A stretch of DNA of 64,000 nucleotides from Kribbella sp. CA-293567 (GTDB lineage Bacteria > Actinomycetota > Actinomycetes > Propionibacteriales > Kribbellaceae), in assembly GCF_027627575.1 (NCBI RefSeq), contig NZ_CP114065.1:7316001-7380000 (forward strand), read 5' to 3'. Position numbers and translations under genes: made by a program. The notes under the pieces are model-generated. The model searched no databases and was not told the origin of the DNA. It worked only from the letters and a program-made list of their open reading frames with translations. Positions 1-9,046 of this stretch are shown one piece after another; positions within the stretch are counted from its first letter, which is position 1, and the number at the start of each line of letters is the position of its first letter.

Positions 1-122
1 CCGTCGTCGACCAGGATCGCCTCGAAGTCGGCGAAGGTCTGCCGGGCGATCGAATCGAGGCAGGCCCCGATGTACTCCCCGACGTTGTAGAACGGCACAA
101 CCACGCTCAGCCGCGGCGTCAC
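1..122 (-). CDS. Family 2 glycosyltransferase, N-terminal fragment (cut by window edge)
   Basis: Only about 40 N-terminal residues lie in the window. They read TPRLSVVVPFYNVGEYI followed by a segment ending in ILVDDG, the classic GT-A nucleotide-binding start of family 2 glycosyltransferases. The GTG start at 122 has a GGAG about 11 bases upstream. It is the last visible gene of a leftward operon with an acetyltransferase, a WecE-like transaminase and a polyprenyl-phosphate glycosyltransferase, so a role in adding a sugar to a surface glycan is likely. The acceptor and donor cannot be inferred from this piece. Confidence 0.8.
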   Translation of the reverse strand, partial: MTPRLSVVVPFYNVGEYIGACLDSIARQTFADFEAILVDD

Positions 123-160
123 AACTGCTTCGGTCTCCTCGGCTCAGTCTTTCCGGTTCG

Positions 161-925
161 TCATGCTAGCAGTAGCCGATCGGCTACTAAGTGCACTGTC
201 AGCAGGGTATGCACAGGCTCGAACCCGTACCTCGCCCATGCCCTCTGCACCCCAGTGTTATGTCCCTGCGTGGAGATCACCAACCGCGTGCCGGTACTGG
301 CATCTTCGACCGCTGCGAGCAGGTGCCCGTACCGCCCGCGGCCCTGCTCGGCCGGAACCACCCCGGCAAGCTGGACCTCGGTCCACGACCGCTGCTGGTC
401 GACCGTCGCCAGAGCGAGCACCCGGCGATCCGGCCCACGCAGTACGACGGCACCTGACTCGGCGACGCTGCGCCGGGCCCACTCCTGATACCCGGCCAGT
501 GCCTCCGAGCGCTTGAACAGCGGGTTGGCGCAGTAGTGGTTGCCGTAGTCGCCGAAAATGTCGCCGACCAGGTCGTCCACGAGGCCGTCGTCGACCTCCT
601 TCTCCAGGCTGGCGTTGAACCCGGCCAGCGGTGCCGGGCGACGCCCCTTGCCGACCGGTAGCGCCCAGTACACAAGGCTGTCCGCGAGCAGCGCCGTCCG
701 CGACCCGGTGGCGAGCGCCGCGAACCAGGTCACCTCACGGGCGGGGTAGCGCAGTACGACGACGTCGGCGGAGGACTTGTCGACAGCGGCGAGCACCTCG
801 TCGAGCGGCGTACCGGCTGAGGCCGACACGGAGATGCGGTCGACCGAGACGCCGAAACGCTTCGCCTCGTACTCCCCCGGCGTACTGGTCAGCTCGCCGG
901 CTTCCAGGGCGTCGTACCAGCTCAT
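161..925 (-). CDS. GNAT-family N-acetyltransferase, probably for an amino sugar
   Basis: The 254-residue product has a C-terminal GNAT domain. A QGRGRYG acetyl-CoA loop lies near residue 195, and a late segment NTGVQRAWARYGFEPVH is typical of this fold. The N-terminal half is less conserved and resembles the extra domain of dTDP-fucosamine acetyltransferases (WecD/RffC type). Its ATG overlaps the stop of the upstream transaminase gene as ATGA, implying coupled translation. Acting after a WecE-like enzyme, it would acetylate the new 4-amino group of a nucleotide-linked 4-amino-4,6-dideoxyhexose. The fold is clear; the substrate is inferred from context. It is not a convincing PseH. Confidence 0.75.
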   Translation of the reverse strand: MSWYDALEAGELTSTPGEYEAKRFGVSVDRISVSASAGTPLDEVLAAVDKSSADVVVLRYPAREVTWFAALATGSRTALLADSLVYWALPVGKGRRPAPLAGFNASLEKEVDDGLVDDLVGDIFGDYGNHYCANPLFKRSEALAGYQEWARRSVAESGAVVLRGPDRRVLALATVDQQRSWTEVQLAGVVPAEQGRGRYGHLLAAVEDASTGTRLVISTQGHNTGVQRAWARYGFEPVHTLLTVHLVADRLLLA

Positions 926-2076
926 GCGGCCACCAGGTCGTAGGAGGTGACGCCCTCGATCACCCGTGTCTGTTCAGCCGCTGTCAGTTGGCTGAACAGA
1001 GGCAGCCGCACGAGTCTGTCGCTGACCCGGTCGGTGACCTCGCAGCCGCCCGGCGCGACTCGGCCATAGCGTTCACCGGCTGGTGACGAGTGCAGCGGGA
1101 CGTAGTGGAACGGTGCGCTGATGTTGAGCTCCCGCAGGTGGGCTATCAGGCCTTGCTGATCCTCGTGTGTCGGCATCAGCAAGTAGTAAAGGTGTGCTGG
1201 ATGCGCACACTCGGCAGGCACGGTCGGTACGCCGACACCTCGCGACGCGGCCCAGACGGCGAGCTCCTCGTCGTACCGCTGCCAGATCGCGTACCGAGGC
1301 GCCTGGATCTGCTCGAACTGCTCCAACTGGGCCGTCAGAAAGGCGGCCAGCGGATCGGCCGGCAGGTAGCTGGAACCGATGTCGACCCAGCGGTACTTGT
1401 CCACCTGGCCGCGGAAGAACTGGCTGCGGTTCGTGCCCTTCTCCCGGATCACCTCGGCCCGCTCGACCAGGCCGGCGTCGTTGAGCACCAGCGCGCCCCC
1501 TTCACCGCAGTGCACGTTCTTGGTCCCGTGGAACGACTGCGTCGCCATCAACCCGAAGGAGCCGAGCGGGCGACCGCGGTACGACCCGCCGAGCCCGTGC
1601 GCGTTGTCCTCGATCACTGCCAGCCCGTACTTCGCCGCGACCGCCTGCACCTCGTCCATCGCGGCCGCGACACCCGCGTAGTGGACCACCACGATCGCCT
1701 TCGTCCGAGCGGTGACAGCGGCCTCCAGCCGGGTCTCGTCCAGGTTCAGCGTGTCCGGCCGGATGTCGACGAAGACGGGGACCGCGCCCCGCAGTACGTA
1801 GGCGTTGGCGGTGGAGACGAAGGTGAACGACGGCATGATCACCTCGTCCCCCGGCGCGAGGTCGAGCAGCAACGCGGTCAGCTCCAGCGCGTGCGTGCAC
1901 GAGGTGGTCAGCAACGACGCGATGCCGCCGGTGAGCTTGGTGATCAGCTCGGTCGCGCGAGCCGTGAACGGACCGTCACCCGTGACGGCGGCAGAGCTGA
2001 AGGACTGGCTCACGTAGGCCAGCTCGTCACCTGCCAGGAATGCCTTGACGAACGGGATGGGTGACAGCTCCGGCAT
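922..2076 (-). CDS. wecE: WecE-type dTDP-4-amino-4,6-dideoxygalactose transaminase
   Basis: This 384-residue fold-type-I PLP enzyme belongs to the DegT/DnrJ/EryC1/StrS family. Segments such as PGDEVIMPSFTFVSTANA and REKGTNRSQFFRGQVDKY match what I recall of Escherichia coli WecE very closely. K186 in the SFHGTKN motif is the predicted PLP Schiff-base lysine. WecE converts dTDP-4-keto-6-deoxyglucose to dTDP-4-amino-4,6-dideoxygalactose using glutamate. The start is the ATG at 2076, because residues MPELSPIPF align with the family N-terminus; the reading frame stays open upstream. It lies 11 bases after the glycosyltransferase stop and overlaps the acetyltransferase start. It suggests a second amino sugar besides the Pse-type sugar made downstream. 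Confidence 0.9.
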   Translation of the reverse strand: MPELSPIPFVKAFLAGDELAYVSQSFSSAAVTGDGPFTARATELITKLTGGIASLLTTSCTHALELTALLLDLAPGDEVIMPSFTFVSTANAYVLRGAVPVFVDIRPDTLNLDETRLEAAVTARTKAIVVVHYAGVAAAMDEVQAVAAKYGLAVIEDNAHGLGGSYRGRPLGSFGLMATQSFHGTKNVHCGEGGALVLNDAGLVERAEVIREKGTNRSQFFRGQVDKYRWVDIGSSYLPADPLAAFLTAQLEQFEQIQAPRYAIWQRYDEELAVWAASRGVGVPTVPAECAHPAHLYYLLMPTHEDQQGLIAHLRELNISAPFHYVPLHSSPAGERYGRVAPGGCEVTDRVSDRLVRLPLFSQLTAAEQTRVIEGVTSYDLVAA

Positions 2077-2087
2077 GGGTCCGGAGC

Positions 2088-3083
2088 TTACCGCTGGTCG
2101 GTTTCGGGGGTCTCGATCACCTCTGGGAAGCTGTGGTGACCAGGGTCTTCGAGGCTGTCGTACCCGACCAGGAACTGTGGCCGGCGCTGGCTCGACTGGA
2201 ACAACCGGGCGACGTACTCGCCCAGCAGGCCGAGGCACAGCAGCTGGATCGCACCGATGACTCCTACTGCGAGCACTGTCGACGTCCAGCCGGGAACGCT
2301 GCGCCCAGCCAGCTTGATGATCAGTGCGGCGACCACCACCCCGGAAGACAGCAGCCCGCCGAGCAGACCGAGCCAGGTGGCCAGCCTCAGTGGCGCCGCC
2401 GAGAAGGCGGTCACGCTGTCGAAGGCCAGCCGGAACATCTTCGACCAGTTGTACTTCGTCACGCCGGCCGCCCGCTCCGCGCGAACGTAGGCGACCTCGG
2501 CGCTCGGGAAGCCCAGCCACGGGATCACCAGCCGGAAGACCCGGCCGTCCTCGGGCAGGGCGTTCACCGCGTCCACGACCCGGCGCGAGACCAGGCGGAA
2601 GTCGCCGGCGTCGAAGGGGATCTGCTTGCCGACCAGGCGGCACATGAGCCGGTAGTACAGCCGGGCGGTGGTGCGCTTCGGCCAGGAGTCGCTGGAGCGG
2701 TCGGAGCGGACGCCGTACACGACGTCGACGTCCTGGTCGCGGGCAGCGGCGAGCAGTTCGGCGATGACCTCCGGTGGATCCTGCAGGTCGGCGTCGATGG
2801 TGACGACGTACTCACCGCGCGCCCGGCGGAAGCCTGCCGACAGAGCGGCCTGGTGGCCGGAGTTGCGAAGCAGGCGGACCAGTCGCAGTTGCGGCCAGTG
2901 GCCGGCTGCCTCGGTAACCAGGGCCGCTGTCCTGTCCCGGCTGCCGTCGTCGACCACCAGTACCTCGTAGTCGATGCCCAGACCGTCCAGTAGGGGGTGC
3001 ATCCGCTCGAAGAAGATCGGCAGCACCTCCTCCTCGTCGTACATCGGCACGACGACGGACAGGACAGGCTGGCTGACCGGCAT
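2088..3083 (-). CDS. Polyprenyl-phosphate glycosyltransferase (GtrB/ArnC/DPM-like GT2)
   Basis: The protein has 331 residues. The N-terminal GT-A domain carries VVVPMYDEEE, VVDDGSRDRT and the metal-binding TIDADLQDPP motif. Two hydrophobic segments near residues 230-255 and 265-290 anchor it in the membrane. This layout is typical of enzymes that load a sugar onto undecaprenyl phosphate at the cytoplasmic face, for use by membrane GT-C transferases outside. It is the first gene of the leftward operon and diverges from the membrane-protein gene starting at 3138. The lipid carrier role follows from the family; the sugar is unknown. Confidence 0.88.
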   Translation of the reverse strand: MPVSQPVLSVVVPMYDEEEVLPIFFERMHPLLDGLGIDYEVLVVDDGSRDRTAALVTEAAGHWPQLRLVRLLRNSGHQAALSAGFRRARGEYVVTIDADLQDPPEVIAELLAAARDQDVDVVYGVRSDRSSDSWPKRTTARLYYRLMCRLVGKQIPFDAGDFRLVSRRVVDAVNALPEDGRVFRLVIPWLGFPSAEVAYVRAERAAGVTKYNWSKMFRLAFDSVTAFSAAPLRLATWLGLLGGLLSSGVVVAALIIKLAGRSVPGWTSTVLAVGVIGAIQLLCLGLLGEYVARLFQSSQRRPQFLVGYDSLEDPGHHSFPEVIETPETDQR

Positions 3084-3125
3084 GAGGACCTCCCTTGCGG
3101 GGAGATTACTCGGCTGGTGCGCGGA

Positions 3126-3131
3126 TAGGCT
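3126..3131 (+). promoter_or_regulatory. Probable -10 box (TAGGCT) of a leaderless transcript
   Basis: TAGGCT ends six bases before the GTG at 3138, the spacing expected if transcription begins at the start codon. No Shine-Dalgarno sequence is seen. No clear -35 element stands out. Confidence 0.45.
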
Positions 3132-3137
3132 GCTCCA

Positions 3138-5594
3138 GTGTCAATCGTGACGGGCGATGCGCCCGGCAGCCTCGCCGATCGCCGGCGCCAGGCAGCCCTG
3201 CGGCGTGACAGTGCCCGTCAGCTGGAGGAAGCCCGCGAGATCGAGGAGACTCGGCTCCGGGAGGCCGCCCGGTTGCGGGCTTCGTCGCGGAAGTTCAGAG
3301 GTTTCATCCGGCCGCCGCAGGCCCCTGCTCGCCAAGGGCCGGAGACACTGACCGCGCGCTTGGTGAAGGCCGGCGCGGGTGTCGCGTTGGCCGTGCTGTC
3401 GATCTGGCTGATGGCTGGGCACGCGTCCGGGGACAGCATCGTGGCGCTGCTGCGGTTCTGGGTCTTCGGGCTGACGCTGCCCGGTTTCATCCTGTGGCGG
3501 CTGGCCAGCCCGTCACGCCACAACCTGATCGAGGACCTCGCGGCCGGAGCGCTGGTCGGCGTGTCCATCCTGCTGCTGGTCTACATGGCCGTCGCCCCAC
3601 TGGGACTGCAGCAGTGGGCCTGGCTGTGGGCAGCTCCCGTCCTGCTGGTCGGTGTCTCGGTCCCGGCCTGGCGCCGGCGAGTGCTGAGCAAGGTCGATCG
3701 ACCGGTGCACCCGCTGACCGCCTGGCTGATCGTGCTGGCTTGCGCGCTCCCGCTGTACGGCACTGGCCGCTACCGCAACCTGCTGCCGGCGCCCTATACA
3801 GATGCACGCTCCAACTCGCCTGACATGGCTTTCCATCAAGCACTGTCGGCCAGTGCGAAGTACGACTTCCCACTGCAGGCGCCGTACGTCGCAGGCGAGC
3901 AGATGGACTATCACTACTTCTGGCACCAGTTCACGGCTGCCACCTCGTGGGCGACCGGCATTGACCTGACCGACCTCGTCTACACCATCGGCTGGGTACC
4001 ACTGCTGATCGCCGGGCTGGCGTTGATCTTCGCGCTCACCGACCGGCTGGCCCCGAGCTCACGCTGGGCCGGTCCGCTGGCGATCGCGGTGGCCGCCGTC
4101 GGCGGCACGGTCAGCGTTTATCCACAGGCATCACTGCTGTCCGAGGGCCTGATGAACTACGTCTGGGGCAGCCCGACGCAGAACCTCGGCGGAGCCCTGG
4201 TCGTGCTGCTCGCCATCATGGGGATCGACCTGCTGCGCGACCGCAGCGCGCCCTCTTCGTGGTTGCTGTTCGTCGTGATCGCCGCGGCCGGTTCGGGCTC
4301 GAAGGCAACCGTGCTGCCGTTGATCATCTGCGGTCTCGCGCTGGTCGTCTTCATCCGGCTCTGCTACGGCCGGCTGTCCGGGGTCGCCCTGCTCATCGCC
4401 GCCGTGCTGGGCGGGCTCTTCGCCGCCTCGATCGTGGTGGTCTTCGGCATGCACTCGTCCGGGCTGGCGGTGAAGCCGTGGGTGACGTTCGCCAAGATCG
4501 GCATCTACCCGCAGATCGCCGATCCGTTGCCGTCCGGGCAGTTCGACCACAGCGCGATGTGGATCAGCGGTATCACCGCCTGCCTCGGGCTGGTGCTCGG
4601 CACGGCCGGACTGGTGATGCTGCTCGGCAGCTCGGCCCGCTGGTTCCGCGACCCCGGGACGATCTTCCTGGTCGGCATCTCGATCGCCGGCTTCTGCGCG
4701 ATGATCCTGACCGACCAGCCGGGGACCAGCCAGCTGTACTTCCACCGCACCGCCGTACCGGTGATCGCGGCGCTGGCCGCGGCCGGCGTGTGGATGGTCG
4801 TGTTCTGGTTCGCCGACAAGCGGTCCGACCTGATCGTGCTCGCCTCGGTGCTGGGAGGAATCGGCGCCACCGCCGCGGCCCGGGCGATCGTCCGGGCGGA
4901 CGCCAAGCCGTTCCGGCAGGCCGACGGATCGCTTCAGGGGCTGATCGGGCCCTGGGTGTGGACGATCGGGCTGTTGCTCCTGGTCGCGGCTGCCGTCACC
5001 GGCCTGTGGAAACTCGGTCATCGCCGGGGCCGGCCGACCCGGATCGCGCTGGCGTCCTTCCTGCTCGCCGGGATGGGAGCCGGCCTGTTCCTTCCGGTGC
5101 AGGCGATGGCGCAGTACCGGCCGGTCACGCTCGCGCCGCAGACGGACAAGCAGTTGCTCGGACCGACCAGCAGCCAGGCCGAAGCGGCCCGCTGGCTGCG
5201 CGACCACGCGGCACCCGGAGAACTGATCGCGACCAACGCGCACTGCGCGATGAAGAACACGATCGGCTGCGACGCCCGGCACTTCTGGATCTCGGCGTTG
5301 TCGGAACGGCACGTGCTGCTCGAAGGCTGGGCCTACACCAACACTCTGAACGACCTGGTCGCCGGCACCGGGATGGGCCCGAACTCGCTGCCGTTCTGGG
5401 ACCAGGCCAGGCTGCAGGAGAACGACATCGTCTTCGTCGCGCCGACCCGGGACAACCTGCGGGTGCTGCAGGAGAAGTACGGCGTCCGCTGGTTGTACGC
5501 CGACCCGACTCAGACGATCGTCTCAAGCACCCTGAACAGTCTGGCCACCCTGCGCTTCAGGACGGCCGACGCGCTGATCTACGAGCTTCGCTGA
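3138..5594 (+). CDS. Large polytopic membrane protein, paralogue of the next gene
   Basis: The 818-residue product has a charged cytoplasmic N-terminus of about 75 residues and then roughly a dozen hydrophobic segments. A soluble C-terminal region follows from about residue 680. The first outside loop contains YTDARSNSPDMAFHQAL and GEQMDYHYFWHQFTAATSW. The C-terminal part contains LIATNAHC and CDARHFWISALSERHVLLEGW. All of these recur in the neighbour at 5645, so the two arose by duplication. The topology resembles GT-C glycosyltransferases, and the setting between glycan genes fits a lipid-linked sugar transferase or glycan export role. I do not recognise a named family, so function is inference. 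The GTG start has a -10 box directly upstream. Confidence 0.8.
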   Translation: MSIVTGDAPGSLADRRRQAALRRDSARQLEEAREIEETRLREAARLRASSRKFRGFIRPPQAPARQGPETLTARLVKAGAGVALAVLSIWLMAGHASGDSIVALLRFWVFGLTLPGFILWRLASPSRHNLIEDLAAGALVGVSILLLVYMAVAPLGLQQWAWLWAAPVLLVGVSVPAWRRRVLSKVDRPVHPLTAWLIVLACALPLYGTGRYRNLLPAPYTDARSNSPDMAFHQALSASAKYDFPLQAPYVAGEQMDYHYFWHQFTAATSWATGIDLTDLVYTIGWVPLLIAGLALIFALTDRLAPSSRWAGPLAIAVAAVGGTVSVYPQASLLSEGLMNYVWGSPTQNLGGALVVLLAIMGIDLLRDRSAPSSWLLFVVIAAAGSGSKATVLPLIICGLALVVFIRLCYGRLSGVALLIAAVLGGLFAASIVVVFGMHSSGLAVKPWVTFAKIGIYPQIADPLPSGQFDHSAMWISGITACLGLVLGTAGLVMLLGSSARWFRDPGTIFLVGISIAGFCAMILTDQPGTSQLYFHRTAVPVIAALAAAGVWMVVFWFADKRSDLIVLASVLGGIGATAAARAIVRADAKPFRQADGSLQGLIGPWVWTIGLLLLVAAAVTGLWKLGHRRGRPTRIALASFLLAGMGAGLFLPVQAMAQYRPVTLAPQTDKQLLGPTSSQAEAARWLRDHAAPGELIATNAHCAMKNTIGCDARHFWISALSERHVLLEGWAYTNTLNDLVAGTGMGPNSLPFWDQARLQENDIVFVAPTRDNLRVLQEKYGVRWLYADPTQTIVSSTLNSLATLRFRTADALIYELR

Positions 5595-5644
5595 GTAACA
5601 GTCCGCCTACGCATCGGAGCCGTCGCGGCATTAGGGTGACCGGC

Positions 5645-7864
5645 ATGCACTCCAGGGCTCGACGGCGCGGGCCGAGGGAAACCGGGGCCGGCACCCTCGC
5701 CGGGCGGATGGCGGCACTACCGGTGCTGTTGCTGGTCCTGGTGCTGCTGCTCTCCCGCGCGCCGGTCTTCGACGTGGCCAAGTTCGGTCTGTACGTCGTG
5801 GTGGCCGTGCTGCTGCCCGGCCTGGTGATCTGGCGACTGGTCGGCGCCTACCGCCGCAACCTGGTGGAGGACTTCGCTGCCGGGTTCGCGATCGGGACAG
5901 CGGCCCAGCTGATCGTGTACCTCGCCGCGTCCTCGGTCGGGCTGCAGCGCTGGGCCTGGGGATGGGCACCGATCGTGCTCGTGCTCGGTGTCCTCGATCG
6001 CGATGTACGCAACCGGGTCTGGCGCCGGGTCGAGGCTCCGCTGGCGCCCTTGACCGCCTGGTTGACCTCGCTGGCGACCGCGCTGGTGCTGTTCGCGATC
6101 TACCGGAACGGGCCGGAGCGCTACGCACCGGCGTACACGGATCCGTCGGTCAGCGATCCAGGGATGGCCTTCCACCAGGCGCTCGCGGCCAGCGCGAAGG
6201 CCGACGTACCGGTCGTGCCGCTGTGGCTCGGCGGCGAGCCGATGAAGTTCCACACGTTCTTCCACCAGCTCACCGCGGCGACGTCGTGGGCGACCGGGGT
6301 CGAGCTCACTCAACTGATCTACACGCTGGTCTGGCTGCCGTTCGCGCTGGCGGGCTGCGGGCTGGTCTTCGCGGTGATGCAGCGTTTCGTCCAGCCCGGT
6401 GAGAGTGCTGCCGCGGTGTGGGCCGGGCCGCTCGCCATCCTGGTCGCGGGTCTGGGCGGGGCGTTGGAGCCACTGAAGGATCTGTCGATCGGCGGGGTCT
6501 CGATGGTCTCCGGGGCCTATCTGAGCCCTACCCAGAACCTGGGCCTGATGTTCGCCCTCGTACTGGCGGTGCTGGCGATCGACCTGCTGCGCAAGCAACC
6601 GCCGCGGAGTCGCTGGTTGTTGCTGCTCCTGGTGGCGCTCGCCGCGGCGGGTGCCAAGGCGACCGTGCTGCCGATGGCTGTCTGCGGGTTCTTGCTGGTG
6701 TTCCTGTTCCGGCGGTCGACCCGCAACGCGTTCTTCGGCGTGGTGATCGCGCTGGGGTTGTTCGTCGGGTCGGTGGTGGTCGTCTTCGGCGGTGAGTCGT
6801 CCGGGTTGCAGGTGAAGTTCGGCGACCTGTTCACCCAGCTCCCGCCGTACGAGTCGATCCGGGCGGCGGTGGAGAGCGACCAGCGGGCCGAGTTGATCAG
6901 TGCGGTGGTGATCCTCGCGGCCTGGGGGCTCGCTGTTGCCGGGGTGTTGTTCCTGCGAAGGTTCTGGCGGGACGCGGGCGGGATCTATGTGGCCGGCTTC
7001 GCCATCGGTGGCTTCGTGGCGGCGCTGGTGACCAGTCAGCCACTGTCGTTCTACCGGATGGCTTTTCCCTTCCTGGCGGTGCTTTCCTGCGTCGGCCTGG
7101 CCCGGCTGGTCGAGCGGCTGGACGACCGCCGCAGCGCCGTACTGGTGGCGGTGGCTGCCTGGCTCGGGTTGATCGGTTGTGGCTTTGCTCGTTGGTCCTC
7201 TGCGGAGCTGCAAGGCGTCAAGGAGCCGTTGATCTGGACGGTTGCCGCGCTGCTGGTGGTCGGACTGGTGGTTGCGGCCGGCTGGAAGGCCGGTCGGCGC
7301 AAGGGCGGCTTGGCGACGGCCTTCTGCGCGGCCGTGGTGACTGCCGGCATGGTCGGTGCGATGACGCTGCCCCTGTTCGGGCTGGTGTCCGAGCAGGCGG
7401 GTGACATCGCCTACGGCCGGCCCGCTCGTGGCGGGCCGACCGAGGCTCAGGCAGATGCTGCTCGCTGGCTGAAGGAGAACACGCCTCGCGAGGATCTGAT
7501 CGCCACCAACGCGCACTGCATCGCGCAGTCGGGTGAGAGCTGCGACAGCCGGCACTTCTGGATCGCGGCCCTGTCCGAGCGGCAGGTGCTGATCGAGGGC
7601 TGGGTCCGGACCAACAGGTCCAGCCGCATCTCGGCCACCACCGGGATCGAGCCGAGTCAGGTGCCGTACTGGAACAAGGAGCAACTCGCGGCGAACGACG
7701 CCACCTTCACCTCACCGTCGGTGGCGATCATCGCGCGGCTGCGGAAGCTGGGCGTGCGCTGGCTGTACGCCGACAACCTGGCCGGGGAGATCTCGCCGGA
7801 GCTGAAGCAGTACGTGCGGCTGCGGCACGCGACGCTGGACGCGACGATCTACGAGATCAGGTAG
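5645..7864 (+). CDS. Large polytopic membrane protein, tandem paralogue
   Basis: The 739-residue protein has about a dozen membrane segments and a soluble C-terminal domain. It shares blocks with the preceding gene: YTDPSVSDPGMAFHQAL, FHTFFHQLTAATSWATG, ATNAHC and CDSRHFWIAALSERQVL. The ATG at 5645 is preceded by AGGGTGA; an in-frame GTG at 5636 is an alternative. It starts 50 bases after its paralogue, so the two are probably cotranscribed. Its stop overlaps the stop of the convergent pseG gene by 8 bases. A GT-C-like or glycan-assembly role is inferred from topology and neighbours only. Confidence 0.8.
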   Translation: MHSRARRRGPRETGAGTLAGRMAALPVLLLVLVLLLSRAPVFDVAKFGLYVVVAVLLPGLVIWRLVGAYRRNLVEDFAAGFAIGTAAQLIVYLAASSVGLQRWAWGWAPIVLVLGVLDRDVRNRVWRRVEAPLAPLTAWLTSLATALVLFAIYRNGPERYAPAYTDPSVSDPGMAFHQALAASAKADVPVVPLWLGGEPMKFHTFFHQLTAATSWATGVELTQLIYTLVWLPFALAGCGLVFAVMQRFVQPGESAAAVWAGPLAILVAGLGGALEPLKDLSIGGVSMVSGAYLSPTQNLGLMFALVLAVLAIDLLRKQPPRSRWLLLLLVALAAAGAKATVLPMAVCGFLLVFLFRRSTRNAFFGVVIALGLFVGSVVVVFGGESSGLQVKFGDLFTQLPPYESIRAAVESDQRAELISAVVILAAWGLAVAGVLFLRRFWRDAGGIYVAGFAIGGFVAALVTSQPLSFYRMAFPFLAVLSCVGLARLVERLDDRRSAVLVAVAAWLGLIGCGFARWSSAELQGVKEPLIWTVAALLVVGLVVAAGWKAGRRKGGLATAFCAAVVTAGMVGAMTLPLFGLVSEQAGDIAYGRPARGGPTEAQADAARWLKENTPREDLIATNAHCIAQSGESCDSRHFWIAALSERQVLIEGWVRTNRSSRISATTGIEPSQVPYWNKEQLAANDATFTSPSVAIIARLRKLGVRWLYADNLAGEISPELKQYVRLRHATLDATIYEIR

Positions 7865-8900
7865 CTGCGTCGATCAACTGCAGGAGAGCATCGGCTACAC
7901 GGACCCGGCCTTGGCCGTCCACCAGCTTCCAGCCGGCTTGAGCGAGCTGAGTACGCCGTGGGGCGTCTGTCAGCAGAGACCGCAGAACTGCTGCCGCCTC
8001 TGTCGGGTCAGCCTTGAGCGCGGCGAGTGTGCCGACGCCGGCTGCCGCCCCGGTGGCTACTGCTCGCTCGTAGCCCATCTCCTGGTTGTCGACCACGCAC
8101 ACGAGACCAGCGGTGGCTCCCAGACACAGCAGCTCCCAGGTCGACGTACCGGAGGCGCTGACTACCAGGTCAGACTCCACGACGGCTTGAGCCAGCTGAG
8201 AGGTCGGCCCGATCACCTGCACCCGCTGCTCGGCCTCCAGCGGCACTGCGGAGATCGCCTCGACCAACTGCTCGCCGGGGGCAACCACTGTCGCTTCGAA
8301 CGGCACACCTGTCGCCGCCAGCGCGCGTACGACGTACGGTCCGGCGCCGTAGGCGTCAGTGCCACCGAAGAAAGCGAACACCTTGGGCACCCCGGACTGC
8401 CGGAGTACAGGTGGGTCGGAAGGTCGGAGAGCCAGCACGTCGTCGCGCAGCAACACGTAGTCGAGCCCAGCCAGCCTCACCGCGCCCGCAGGCAGCACGG
8501 GCTGGTCGAACTCTGCTCCCAGATTCTGGTCCACCAGCAGGTCGGCATCGGCTCCACGCAGGTCACCGTCCACGATCGCCAGCGTGGGCACCCCAGACCG
8601 GCGTACGGCGCCGAAGACCTCGCCCGGCAGGTCATAGGAGTCGAACACCACCGCATCGAGCCCCAATCGCTCGACCAGCCGCACATGCTCGTCCGGCGTC
8701 CACACCGCCGCCTCGACCGCGATCCCCCGCCCCCGGATCTGCGCATCCGCCCAAGGCACGGTCGGGCTGTCGCAGACGAACACCACCTCGACCCCACGCC
8801 GCCGCAACTCCTCCGCGAACGCCAGGCTCCGCATCACGTGCCCCACCCCACGCCGCACCCCGACATCACACCTGACCCCGACCCGCAGCACCCGATCCAC
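7857..8900 (-). CDS. pseG: PseG-like UDP-2,4-diacetamido-2,4,6-trideoxy-altropyranose hydrolase
   Basis: The 347-residue protein is a GT-B-fold nucleotide-sugar hydrolase. The N-terminal motif RRGVGHVMRSLAFAEEL contains the catalytic histidine known in Campylobacter PseG. The C-terminal half has the FFGGTD and SASGTSTWELLCLG segments that bind UDP in this MurG-like fold. PseG releases UDP to give the free 6-deoxy-AltdiNAc sugar used to make pseudaminic acid. The GTG at 8900 is the start. It diverges from pseB, and the roughly 146-base gap between them must hold both promoters; a TAAGGT box at 8985 may serve pseB. Confidence 0.85.
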   Translation of the reverse strand: MDRVLRVGVRCDVGVRRGVGHVMRSLAFAEELRRRGVEVVFVCDSPTVPWADAQIRGRGIAVEAAVWTPDEHVRLVERLGLDAVVFDSYDLPGEVFGAVRRSGVPTLAIVDGDLRGADADLLVDQNLGAEFDQPVLPAGAVRLAGLDYVLLRDDVLALRPSDPPVLRQSGVPKVFAFFGGTDAYGAGPYVVRALAATGVPFEATVVAPGEQLVEAISAVPLEAEQRVQVIGPTSQLAQAVVESDLVVSASGTSTWELLCLGATAGLVCVVDNQEMGYERAVATGAAAGVGTLAALKADPTEAAAVLRSLLTDAPRRTQLAQAGWKLVDGQGRVRVADALLQLIDAAT

Positions 8901-9046
8901 GCCCAGACCGTATCGGGTCGGCCGGGCCCGCCGTTCGATCCGCGCACCGCACAGGGGAACGGCAGCGCGCCGGGGGCCGCCAGCTAAGGTACGGACTTGC
9001 GCGGTGTGATCGCGTGGTTCGGAAATGTGCCTCAGAAGGGTCTGAC

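Noticed and set aside
4131..5312. Long antisense frame inside the first membrane protein gene (393 codons)
   Set aside because: It is rich in Arg, Asp, Gln and Gly repeats typical of a shadow of high-GC coding DNA, and the plus strand has clear membrane protein character.
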